Source of the DNA: Gordius sp. MW1
Taxonomy: Eukaryota > Nematomorpha > Gordioida > Gordea > Gordiidae
NCBI GenBank assembly: GCA_964036665.1
Contig: OZ038527.1
Coordinates: 26,329,901 to 26,393,900 of the forward strand
DNA length: 64,000 nucleotides
Direction of reading: 5' to 3'
Shown here in pieces: positions 33,651 through 43,257 of this stretch; the stretch's first letter is position 1; each line of letters starts with the position of its first letter. The position numbers were made by a program, and so were the translations under genes. The notes under the pieces are model-generated. The model ran no database searches. It had not been told where the DNA came from and was given only the letters and a program-made list of their open reading frames with translations.

Positions 33651-33950
33651 CCCTGCAAAGTCAATTTTTTCAACCCGACTCGACCTCAAAAGTATTTAAA
33701 TTTTTCAACTCAAACCCGAACCGAAAGCATATTAAATTTTTTAACCCGAACCCGACCCGAAAGCGTTTTAAATTGAACCGAACGCGACCCGACCCAACCT
33801 GAAAGTAAATAGGCTATTGGTGTAAAATTTATTTAGATGGTTTTAAATTGTAACATGAAGCATTATAAAAAAGCAGGTACTAATTTTAAAAAAATCTTTA
33901 ATATAAAACACTTAAAGTATCTCTCTTAACAAGCCATTTATCTTCATTAG

Positions 33951-34115
33951 TGTTGCGATTATACTTTATGTTTCCACGACAACTGTTATTAATAAATTAC
34001 ATATTTATCTATATTCATATCCATATCATTTGAACCAAATTGCCATTTAATTATTTGTGTTTGTTTCCTTTTCATATTTTTATGAACTTAGAACCTGATT
34101 AATAAATCTATTACA
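33951..34115 (+). repeat. 5' LTR
   Basis: Begins tgttgcgattatactttatg and ends taataaatctattaca, the usual TG...CA ends; aligned with 39766-39933 over its full length with scattered differences. The two also share gaacttagaacctgatt. Confidence 0.88.
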
Positions 34116-34116
34116 T

Positions 34117-34133
34117 TGGCGACGAGAAAAAGG
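34117..34133 (+). promoter_or_regulatory. primer binding site
   Basis: tggcgacgagaaaaagg begins one base after the 5' LTR. TGGCGAC starts are common in Gypsy elements. The priming tRNA is not assigned. Confidence 0.6.
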
Positions 34134-34289
34134 AACATGTACATAAATAAATTGCCTTTAAGAAACAATTGAAAATGGATGAATCTAAGCAAAAATACAT
34201 TTAGCCGAATTCAATCCAGAATTGCATTCATTGAAGATTATATATTCAATATGGAATTCATTTTAAAAATTAAAGGAATTGAATCTACA

Positions 34290-34890
34290 GCTTTAGTTTG
34301 ATAGAGCTTGGGATTATTAAAGATAGACAATTATTATTTCCCACTTTGTTGAAAGATTTAAAATGGAAAGATATTGAAAAAATAATATATCAAAAATATC
34401 AACCCCCTCAAATAGTTTTTGCGCCTAGATTTGGAATATTACGACATAATGGGGAAACCATTTTAAAATTGGTAAGAAGAATCAAAACTTGTATCAGCAA
34501 GTGCAATTATAAATCTGACATTACTGAACGCCGTAGGGATCATTTTATATATGCAAAAAAATTGAAAAGATCGGAATATGAATTACGGAGCAAATTTCCA
34601 GACACTTTGGATGAAGACTGTAATCCTTAAACCGTTGATAGAGTGGTCAACATGGCAACTACCATGGAAATTGCTAAATTAAAACACATGAAGAGAAGGA
34701 TGAAATGTTTTTAAGATTGAGCATCAAGCATGCTCTTATACTCAACAACACAGACCAACAAATTATATGGGAAAACATCAATTTGCTCAATGTCAAGAGA
34801 GCATCAAAAATTTAATTGCGCAGCATTTAATGCTATTTGCCACAAATGCGACAAAAAGGGACATTTGCCATATGCTGCCGCAGCACACTG
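34290..34890 (+). pseudogene. gag: gag and zinc knuckle of the LTR element
   Basis: A capsid-like stretch (LLKDLKWKDIEKIIYQKYQP, then ETILKLVRRIKTCISKCNY) is followed near 34838-34885 by a degenerate zinc knuckle, CHKCDKKGHLPY, in which the fourth Cys is lost. Several stops. N-terminal residues begin near 34160. Confidence 0.65.
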
Positions 34891-34959
34891 AATCAAGGCA
34901 TAGATTATAATTCTTCTCATTCTATCAAACGAATTGGGCAACATGCTAGCGAGCACGAT

Positions 34960-36560
34960 TAAGTTGAATGGGCATACAATTCTTATGGATTATGATACTG
35001 GATCGCAAATCTTAAAATTAATGATAGAGTATGGCAACTGTTAGAACAGAAGTTACACGAGTGTGCGATCCCAAAGGCTTATGGTAATCAAATTGAAACA
35101 TATATGGTAGCTAAATGGAGAATATCTCCCATTATCCCCCGGATGTCGTTCGGATGATACACTATTGGTTTGGTTGCTGTGTAAGTTCGGATTCCAAATA
35201 ACAAAGGAAGTCAATATATATAAAATCGGTGAGAAACTCCGGCACAACGGATCCTCAGATAACCTTAATAAAGAATTTACATTGGTGTTTAATGATAGTC
35301 CTTCTCAAATAAAGGGATTTTCCTTAAAAACCATATTCCCAGATATGGCAAAACCAATCGCGATTCCGGCAAGAAGGGTTCCCTTTCCTTTGCGCAAGCC
35401 AGTCGAGCTTGAACTTAGCAGGTTGATTCAAGCAGGTTTTAGAGAAAAGGTGGATCCCTGTGTTAGCAAAATTACCGAGCACTCATATAGTGAATGCTAC
35501 GAAAAAAAAGGTGAAATTATCATATGCGCGTATTTTAAGGTAACCTTAAATCCTTTAATTTGCAATGATCATCATATCATTCTAACTTTTGACAATGTCG
35601 CAGCTAATATTCGGGATGTATACTTATATACCAAAATCGACATGCGAGACGAATATTTGCAGCTACCAATAGCTGAAGAATGTGAGAAAAACTCCACTTA
35701 TATGGATTTTTTAGGTACAAGCGGATGTCATTTGGGTTATCTCGTGCGCCTTTGATTTTTCAGAGAAACATGGAAAGTATATTGAGTGATTGCAATCAAA
35801 CGGGAATTTATTTAGATGAAATAATTATTAGGGGAAAAAACTACCAGGATCATGTATACAACGTAAGAAAAGTGCTAAATAAACTGCAATCGGTGGGTAT
35901 TAAAGCGAAATAGAAGGTCAAATTTTTAAAAGAATCTATTACCTTTTAAAGAAATTGCGATTTTTTAAAGGCTTAATTAACTAACACGAGAATTCCACAT
36001 TTATTTGGTATAATGACCCATTACACAAATTGACAAGTGTATAAGCCAAATGGGGTTGGTCTCAAACGGAGGAGTCGTTTTTCAGATGGTCAAAGCTTTG
36101 TTATCAGAACAGTCGACCTTAGTTTCTTACTCTAATGAACTACCATTAATTCTTGAATGCGTTGCTACCGAAAATGGGTTTGGAGCTGTACTCTTTCAGT
36201 TAATAAGAAATAGCAAAAGACCAATCGCACAGGCGTCAAGAACGCTAGTTGATGGAGAGAATCAATATGCACCGATTGACAGAGAAGCAAAGGCCTTGGT
36301 TTTTGGTATAAAAAATTTCATACATACTTACTAGGCCGTAGGTTTGTCCTAAGGACGGACCATATACCTGTTGAAATAATATTTGGAGCCACACTAAATT
36401 TACCTAAGATAAGCAATAATTGGTTAGTTAGGTGGGCATGGAAGATATACGCTTATGACTATACTATCGAATACATTCCTGGCAAGGAGAATGTATGTGC
36501 TGACGCATTATCACACTTACCAGTGCCTGCGACTTATGCCTATGGGTCAATTTTTATAAA
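34960..36560 (+). pseudogene. pol: protease, reverse transcriptase and RNase H of the LTR element
   Basis: Protease: YDTGSQ near 34990. RT: ARRVPFPLRKPVELELSRLI, then ICAYFKVTLNPLI, LYTKIDMRDEYLQLPIAEE and MSFGLSRAPLIFQ. At the catalytic site the expected Y-x-D-D reads YLDE (near 35808), so it is inactive. RNase H: LILECVATENGFGAVLFQ, then PIAQASRTLVDGENQYAPID. The order and wording place it in the mag-like part of Ty3/Gypsy. Frames shift at several points. Confidence 0.75.
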
Positions 36561-36569
36561 AGTAATTCA

Positions 36570-37750
36570 GCTAATCATATTCATCTCCTTTTCCAAGGTT
36601 TACACCTCACAGAAGAAGCTCTAATAATGGAATCACATAATAATACGAATCTAAGAATATTAAAAGATATATAGACAAAGGTTGGCCAACGGACAAAAAT
36701 GGCGTTAGCAAGGAACTTTAGGTATTCTTCGATAGAAGGAATAAAATGGAACACGATAAGGGAGTCATTTACATTAACTGGTTGATAATTGTTCCATCGC
36801 GGCTAAGGCAACAAATTTTGTCTATATTTTACAGGGATCATCCATAAACTTAATGAAATTCAGCGCCAGGTCATACATTTATTGGCCACACCAGGATAAG
36901 GATATCGAAATGCATGTTTAGACATTGTTGGGTGCCAGAAAAGAAGCAATCGACCCGAAGTTCCCCTCTATTCTTGGAACATGACTGAAAACCCAAAGGA
37001 AAGGGTACATGTAGATTATGCGGGTCCGGTGGACAGATATTACTGGCTTGTTGCTGTAGACTCATATTTTAAATGGATTGAAACTGAGCATAATTGCTAA
37101 GTTACACGATTCAAGTTACATTAAAGAAATTGCGAGAGTGGTTTGCTAGGTGGAGAGTTGCGAAGCAAATGGTAACAGACAACGGGCCTCAGTTTTGAAG
37201 CGAGAAAATGCAATTATTTTGCGCCAAATATCATATTAAGCACATTAAAGCAACACCATATCCCCCAAAAACCAATGGCCTGGTCCAAAGAGCCATTAGG
37301 ACCTTGAAATCACGTTAGCAGCTGCACGCAAATACAACAAAGATCCGGAAGATTGCATGATTTGTTTTTATCAGCTACCGCATCAACAAACATTCTTCTA
37401 CCGGAAGATCGCCATCAAAAGCGCTAATTGAAAAAATATCAAAACCTCGTTGGGCTACAGCCTACTCAATATAAATTTATGGAACAAATGCTTGATGAAC
37501 GGAAAAGAGACATGATGCGCATGCAATGAATAGAGAATTCACTGGTCAATTAGTTTGGGTAAAAAACGAAGTGAATAATGGTTGGAGAGCAGGGAAAATA
37601 ATAAAACTTAAAGGTTCATGGCCGTACTTAGAAGACATACGAAAACATATTGATTAGTTGAAAGATCGTACAAATACCATTGATACTTATTGCCCTAAAA
37701 AACTGAAGACGATAGCTCTGACGATATCGCACGAACTCCGACATTAAACT
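36570..37750 (+). pseudogene. integrase of the LTR element
   Basis: Broken frames read RVHVDYAGPVDRYYWLVAV, DSYFKWIET, then MVTDNGPQF and HIKATPYPPKTNGLVQRAIR, the D, D, and (changed) E region of a retroviral-type integrase, with a C-terminal part near 37560 (GQLVWVKNEVNNGW). The sequence ends around 37750, directly before the transporter. Confidence 0.7.
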
Positions 37751-37850
37751 TGGAAGATCAAGAAAGCCCGATCATCTTCATTAGATGATGTATATTTTTC
37801 TTCAAGAAATGCATTAACAGCTCTTAATAAATCACACATAGCCCTAATGG

Positions 37851-38897
37851 ATTAGACTTAAAGAATTTTACATCTTAAAAGGTGGTGCCCAAATACAAAA
37901 TGATAAAAAAGTTCCAAAAATAGTCAGATCATTTTATCGTAAGCAAGATATGTTGATCAAAGAATTTGAAGAACACATTTAATGCCCAAACTCATGAAGC
38001 TATGTTGGAACAGGAGGAAGCATCTAAAAACAGGGATCAATGTATAGCAAATATGACTTTTTATATCAATCTGGGCCTGATGATAATGAAAGCCGTAGCC
38101 TCTGCCTTGTCTGGATCATTAGCCATAGTTTCCAGCCTGGTTGATTCTTGTATAGATTTAGTATCCGGCATTATTGTCTGGTATAGCGGACGTGCTAGTC
38201 GAAAACCTAACATATACCATTACCCTCAAGGAAGAACGAGGTTGGAACCTATAGGCTTGGAATACTATCATCCATAATGGCTATATCTTCATTCCAAATT
38301 TTATTCACTTCCATCGGGCAAATGATTAAAGGCGACATGGATCCTAGGATTGATCTAGCTACTCCCATCATTACCCTCATCTAGTTACCAAATTGGTGTT
38401 ATAGCTCGTTATGAGAAAGAAAAAAGTCCGAGAGCACAAGTATTAATGATGGATCAGAGAAACAATTTTTTTTAAACACGGTCGCTTTAGCCTGCGCCTA
38501 CATAGGTTATACATACTGGAAGTACACAGATCCTATTGGGGCTCTTCTGATCGCCATTTACATAGCGTTGAGTTGGTGGTTGACAGGCTACAAGCAAATT
38601 CAATACTTGACGGGTCATACAGCTCAATCAAAATTTTTGCAACTTATAACTTGGATTTGCCTGAACCACGACGATAGAATTCTGAAAATTGACACCGTTT
38701 GGGCCTTCCGTTTCGGAAATAATTTTCTCGTGGAAGTTGATATCATGTTACCTAAACAGATGGCCCTCGAAGAGGCTCATGATATAGGGCAAAAATTACA
38801 AGTTAAATTGGAAGATTTACCCCAAATTGAACGTGCCTTCGTTCATTTGGATTACGAGACGGAGCACAAACCTACGCAAGAACACAAAATACCCTAA
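37851..38897 (+). pseudogene. cation diffusion facilitator (CDF/ZnT-like metal transporter), captured and broken
   Basis: Encodes almost a whole CDF protein without introns. Starting near 37880: VPKIVRSFYRKQDMLIKEFE, then after a frameshift near 37975, TM1-TM2 with SGSLAIVSSLVDSCIDLVSG (metal motif D-x-x-x-D kept), then YHYPQGRTRLEPIGL, a frameshift near 38260, SSIMAISSFQILF, DPRIDLATPIITLI and, after more shifts near 38385-38470, NTVALACAYIGY, DPIGALLIAIYIALSWW, GHTAQSKFL, the C-terminal IDTVWAFRFGNNFLVEVDI, and RAFVHLDYETEH. The typical DHRND metal site in TM5 reads DQRNN. CDF proteins export Zn or Mn from cytosol. Similar architectures occur in nematode and other CDF genes. It lies between integrase and polypurine tract, same strand as the retroelement. 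Confidence 0.85.
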
Positions 38898-39765
38898 AAG
38901 TTTCGTATATTTTTGTCAAAAACTTAGATGTTATGAATCCAAGATCATACTATTTTTGCACGTCTCCCAAATCAAGTCGCACTAAAAGACCAAAATTCAT
39001 GATCGTTATTCAATGGCCAAATAATCCAATGTTCTCGTATTGTTCAAGTCAACTTTTGATCATAATCAGTAATACTCTTGGACCAAGATAACGCTGTGTT
39101 TAAATCATGGTGGATGTGTAGATGCTTTATTTTGGTCATTGAAAACCGATCAAGGTTTTTAATCTTTAAGTCGACGAACACAACCAGATTCCAGACAAAA
39201 TCTAACATCTCATCAAAAAAAATTAAGTCCATTTTTTGTTAAGCTTTCCTTCGAACGAAACCTAGGCTTGAGAGGGGGGTGTTCTTTAACGAAGAAGGCT
39301 GATTTATGATTTTGCCAAACTGTTTATTATATTGGCGATACAATAATTAATACACACGCACAATCTCTCGTTTAAAAGCCTCACCAAATCTCCCTTCACC
39401 CCTCCACCTAACTATTATTCCTCTAATATACTCATTCGATTCGCTTGATTAGTTAATAATTTTATCCAGCGCACCAATTGTTTTTAGTCACTAATCTAAT
39501 TGAATTGTCTCAAGCAATTACCGTGCCTTCACTTTAATAATACGTTATTTAATCGTTGTTCATTGTATAACGGCGTGTTTTCAAACATTTGTTAAATATG
39601 TACCAAAATTACCGTGTGTCCTTTTTATAAAAAATGCTCGTGTGTGTATCAAATCTATAAATAAGTTTTTAGAAATAAATTATAAAGCCATGCGGCTGAT
39701 GCTAATAGAAAACCCCCGGGTCGTTTAAAAGAATAAATTTAGGTTTTTTAGAAGGCGAAGGGAAA
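38898..39765 (+). other. noncoding 3' part of the LTR element
   Basis: No domain is recognised between the transporter stop and the 3' LTR. A cttgaga-ggggggtgttc junction at about 39270 resembles an internal polypurine tract and LTR start, possibly a relic of an earlier LTR. The stretch ends at the polypurine tract agaaggcgaagggaaa (39750-39765). Confidence 0.5.
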
Positions 39766-39933
39766 TGTTACGATTATACTTTATGTTTCGACAACAATTG
39801 TTATTATAAAATAGATATTATTTATCTATGCTCATATACATATAATTTGTACAAAATTATCATTAAACGATTTGTGTAGTATTTCCTTTTAATATGTTTA
39901 TGAACTTAGAACCTGATTAATAAATCTATTACA
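39766..39933 (+). repeat. 3' LTR
   Basis: tgttacgattatactttatg to taataaatctattaca, the partner of 33951-34115. It directly follows the polypurine tract. Confidence 0.88.
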
Positions 39934-40058
39934 AGTAGGCACCATAAAAAATGCAGACATTCTTAAACTTTTGCTAAATTAAAATGAGTCCGTATTATCA
40001 AGCAATTTTTTAAGGCTAGTAATGGTTGTGGGTGGCAATATTGTGCGGAGATAAGAAA

Positions 40059-40060
<2 letters not shown>

Positions 40061-40124
<64 letters not shown>

Positions 40125-40327
40125 CCAAGCCCTCCTGAAAGAATTGGGGCGCCGTATAGCTGCCAATACCCTTGACAAAAGGGAAACTTTTTTTTTAAAA
40201 CAGAAAATCGGAATTATAATTTGTCATTTCAACGCGATCGCAATTTTTGAATGTTTACCTCGCATATAATTTTTATAGTATATATAGTTTCATTTAATAA
40301 AAGATATCATTAAAAAAAAAAAAAAAA
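40061..40327. mobile_element. small retroposed sequence with poly(T)60 and 10-bp target duplication
   Basis: The insertion begins with a run of 60 T (40061-40120) and ends with about 17 A. It is flanked by exact ataagaaaag at 40051-40060 and 40328-40337. A 60-bp run on one side and a duplication of at least 10 bp fit target-primed reverse transcription of a polyadenylated RNA inserted on the minus strand. The core (gaaagaattggggcgccg, agctgccaatacccttgac) is not recognised; no box A/B is clear. Confidence 0.7.
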
Positions 40328-41052
40328 ATAAGAAAAGTTGATCCTTTTCTTTAAATAACTCTAATTTTTAAATTATGCGTGTAAAATAATGTTCTTAATC
40401 ATTTTAATCATTCGTTTAATAAATAATTATGAGCGGTTAACAAATTGAGACATTAATATTTAAAAAATACAAATGAGAGTTCAGAAAATCGTTAATGAGT
40501 TTTGTGATATCAATTATCTGTTTATCATAATTTATAGCATGAATTAAGATATTTTAACTTTCAGAGTTCAAAATTGCGCAAATTCAAAAATCAGATGTAA
40601 ATCAAAAGGAAATAACATAAATGAATAAATGAGATTAATTAATTATACATTTCGATTTATAAAACATTATATATAATGGCATTAATTAGAAAAATGACTA
40701 TTATGCAATTTAAGATTCATAAACTTCAACCAGACCCGGACCCGACCCAAAAGCGTTAAAAAAATTTCAAGTCGAACCCGACTTGACCCGACACCGGGTC
40801 GGGGTTCGGCTCCGCTTTCGGGTCACCCGTGCAAAGCTTTACTAAGAAGGGGACGAAGGATGCAAATCAAAAAGTACTGGACATGGAGGTACCGGGGAAG
40901 AAGAGGACGACCTCGCGTCAGAAATGACAAGTCGACAAAGTTATAAAACCTAAGAAAATTAATCAAGACATGACACTTACCCGATCAAGATGAAAAAAAC
41001 TCATCAAAACAAACCCCACGGTGTGGGACGTAATACAAGATAAAGAAGAAGA

Positions 41053-42246
41053 ATTTAACATCTAACTAACCCTAATAAATAGGATATGGATATTTCTTTC
41101 AAAAATCGGCAAATTGGCATAGTTTTGAATCTATTAATAATAGCATTAACAAGTTGTGTAACTATAGTTTCATTTAATAAAAAATGTCTCTAAAAAAACT
41201 AATTAATTAATTTATAAAGTTGATCTCTAAAACTCCCTTTTATTACCTTATAGCTATTAGCTTTTCTAGGCTGTAAGATTTTAAAGTGTCTTTATTCTTC
41301 AAAAAATGGACACTATCAAAATAAAAATTAATGTATCTACACCTATTATAGTGGGCAATCATCTTTGTTGAAAAATTTTTCTAAAGCTTGTTATCATTTA
41401 TCCGTATTCATTAAATATTCCTTAATTTTTAAGGAGAGGGAGCTTTCATACTTAAGCCCTAGTAATGTAAGCCATTGTAATTAAAATCCTAAACCGTTTT
41501 TAATTTAGTCTGAATCTATAGGCACGTCACGCTACTGAGGTAAGTGCATTATAATTAAACACCTAAAGACGATTTTTTTAATTTTTAATGCAATCTTCAG
41601 TTAGAGAAATGTTTGCCAAAGATCATATATAAACAATCCAAAACTTTCCAATATCGCTTTTAATGCACACATGATTACCTTTTTTCTAGTAAAGTAAAAT
41701 ATTTTGTAAAATGTGTTTGCATTTGGATTATTTGCATGAACATTGATACATCTAACACAAGTTTTTGAGGATTAACATTGACTTTAATTGGATGAACATA
41801 TATTTATCGCAAGGTAAATAAATTAATATTGTATGTTTAAAGAGATTAATAGTTTAATGGACATCAATATTAAGTCGTATAAGTGCAGATGTAGTAATGA
41901 GGGCAACTAAGGTAAGATGTTTATAGAAGGAAAAGAATTATATAATAACAAAAAAGTTAGGAACAAGTCCTCTAATATGAAATTAATGTTAGTGTTAGTA
42001 ATTACAAGATTCATGTAAAGTACTTTATAAGGAAAATGTATAAATACAACCATACAATAATTAGGCACTACAGTAAATGTTACATACACATTTTTTAAGA
42101 AAATTTGGATACTTGATATATTCAACAATTTGAATTTATTTATAAATATAATAATAAATCTACAGCGTTAAATTGTTTTAAAACTAATTATATCCGCTTA
42201 TAAACAAACAAGTTTATTTGTGCATTTTAAAGATTTAGTGTAATGT
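41053..42246. other. intergenic, repeat block, and 3' flank of the receptor gene
   Basis: The part at 41200-41770 is a diverged copy of 62965-63545. The rest is AT-rich and includes the 3' untranslated region of the receptor at 42247-43257. No exon found. Confidence 0.5.
41200..41770 (+). repeat. dispersed repeat block, copy of 62965-63545
   Basis: Shared in order: ctattagcttttc, aaggctgt, ttaaagtgtctttattctt, gtgggcaatca, cacctaaagacga, tcagttagagaaatgtttgcc, gtaaaatgtgtttgcatttgg and gaacattgatacatctaacac. Both copies are in plus orientation, with the nearby receptors in opposite orientation. No ends are visible. Confidence 0.8.
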
Positions 42247-43257
42247 TCATTTAAAAAACGTGTACATTTTGATAATGTTTATAGCTTCTTGTTTAAAAAC
42301 TTTTGTAAACACGAAGGAAATGAGAGGGTTCAAGGTAAATATGAAATAAAAAAGTAAAGATATGATGTTGGCAAGTATTTTTTGTGTTAAAGGATCAGAG
42401 CTAAAAGTTTTGTTTGAAAAATTAAATGATAAAGTTTCAATTAAATAAATGGCAAATATAAATAATGAGTATTGAACTAAATCGTTTTCACGAGCCTTTC
42501 TGGTAGAAATTAGATTGCGACCAAGATTAGGTGGGACAGACTTATTAGCCTTTGACGTATTTGACTGCTGACTTAATCCGATATCATTTGACGTACAAGA
42601 TGGTTGTGCGGTTCCCTTATTTTTCATGTTGGCAAAACTCTCTCTCTGTTTTCGCATATATCGAATTATAATTAAGTATATCACCAGGATTATACAGGAA
42701 TTTGTGTATTGCCATATTAAATGGGATTTGAACAAAGCCGGTTTAAAATTATGATAATTTTGGAGGCACGTAGAATAAAAATTGTTATATATAATTCCAC
42801 CAACACTATTTTGTAGGATTCGAACTATAACGCTTACAGTCCAAATGATCCCTATTTGTATGTATGTATATTTGCTCGATGTCACCTTTTTGCTAATGAC
42901 GCTAAAGGGAAAACAAACGTTAAGGAAACGATTTAAAGCTAGTATCAATAAGTGTATGGAATGCGACATAAAAGTGATTTCCGTGAGCATACCCATAATA
43001 GTACAGAATAGAGGATTTTTAACAAAATTTAGCTCATAGTATTTGAAGACATAACTTATTCCTGTACTAAGACCTCCTATGACGTCCGTAAGAGCAATGT
43101 TGGATATTATAATCATGGCTGACTGTTGTCTAAGCTTATTAAGACTCCATATAAGCAGCAGTAAACAAGTATTTCCAACAGTGCCAATAATAGTTGAAAT
43201 TATAACAATGCTTAAGAATATTCCGTTAATCCATAAGTAATCTTCCGGGTTTGCCAT
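42247..43257 (-). CDS. seven-transmembrane receptor (atypical rhodopsin-like), single exon, copy 1
   Basis: 336 residues, one open frame. Seven hydrophobic segments are visible. TM1 holds the class A Gly-Asn (GTVGNTCLLL, about 25-35), TM2 IALTDVIGGLS, TM3 begins FCTIMGML and ends in ALNRFLNVCFPF, so the usual DRY is NRF. A Cys in the second outer loop (FYSTCLQNY) could pair with the TM3 Cys. TM6 lacks CWxP, and TM7 has NPLISFVF in place of NPxxY. The third inner loop is about 70 residues and Ser/Lys-rich. It resembles nematode-style chemoreceptors or other divergent class A proteins; no ligand can be inferred. The receptor at 57347 shares most of these segments. ATG at 43257 is the only sensible start. 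Confidence 0.85.
   Translation of the reverse strand: MANPEDYLWINGIFLSIVIISTIIGTVGNTCLLLLIWSLNKLRQQSAMIIISNIALTDVIGGLSTGISYVFKYYELNFVKNPLFCTIMGMLTEITFMSHSIHLLILALNRFLNVCFPFSVISKKVTSSKYTYIQIGIIWTVSVIVRILQNSVGGIIYNNFYSTCLQNYHNFKPALFKSHLIWQYTNSCIILVIYLIIIRYMRKQRESFANMKNKGTAQPSCTSNDIGLSQQSNTSKANKSVPPNLGRNLISTRKARENDLVQYSLFIFAIYLIETLSFNFSNKTFSSDPLTQKILANIISLLFYFIFTLNPLISFVFTKVFKQEAINIIKMYTFFK

Larger units (their letters stand above)
33951..39933 (+). mobile_element. LTR retrotransposon (Gypsy) carrying a metal-transporter gene
   Basis: Two direct LTRs (165 and 168 bp) bound a 5.98-kb element. In order it has a primer-binding-site-like tggcgacgag, gag with a zinc knuckle, protease (DTGS), RT, RNase H, integrase, then a cation diffusion facilitator sequence, about 0.85 kb of noncoding DNA, and a polypurine tract (agaaggcgaagggaaa) directly before the 3' LTR. 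Target duplication is probably 5 bp (attag and agtag, one mismatch). All frames are broken. It sits inside a hAT-like element, which sits inside an RTE LINE, so its limits are fixed from outside as well. Confidence 0.85.
33653..40842. mobile_element. CCCGA-rich hAT-like element split by an LTR retrotransposon
   Basis: The left part (33653-33950) starts gagccctgcaaagtc and holds acccgactcgacctc and gaacccgacccgaaagc. The right part (39934-40842) ends with cgggtcggggttcggctcc, gggtcacccgtgcaaagctt. Outside lie actaagta and actaagaa, a likely 8-bp duplication with one mismatch, and the RTE frame continues after it. The interior is occupied by the LTR element (33951-39933) and a small retroposon (40061-40327). 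Confidence 0.7.
30870..41052 (+). mobile_element. RTE-like LINE, interrupted by a 7.2-kb nested insertion
   Basis: From about 30905: an apurinic-type endonuclease (MRITCWNVGTLTGKS, ACLQETRWNRTKAPR, MCAYAPQIG), later FIDLEKAYDTVPRDLIW, then LHQxSALSPF-type, MLYADDIVL (RT) and LRLYGHIL near 33640. The frame stops at 33652, where a hAT-like element starts, and resumes at about 40843 with aaggggacgaagg, tactggacatggaggtacc and the same 3' tail as the other RTE copies, ending with an AAG-rich run at 41052. Stops and frameshifts are frequent. The endonuclease-RT order and the simple-repeat tail fit RTE/craniofacial-development-protein-2-like LINEs. Confidence 0.82.

Noticed and set aside
39934..41052. 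The transporter as a normal host gene beside the retroelement
   Set aside because: Both sides of the LTR element are hAT-like and then LINE sequence, so no host gene borders exist there.
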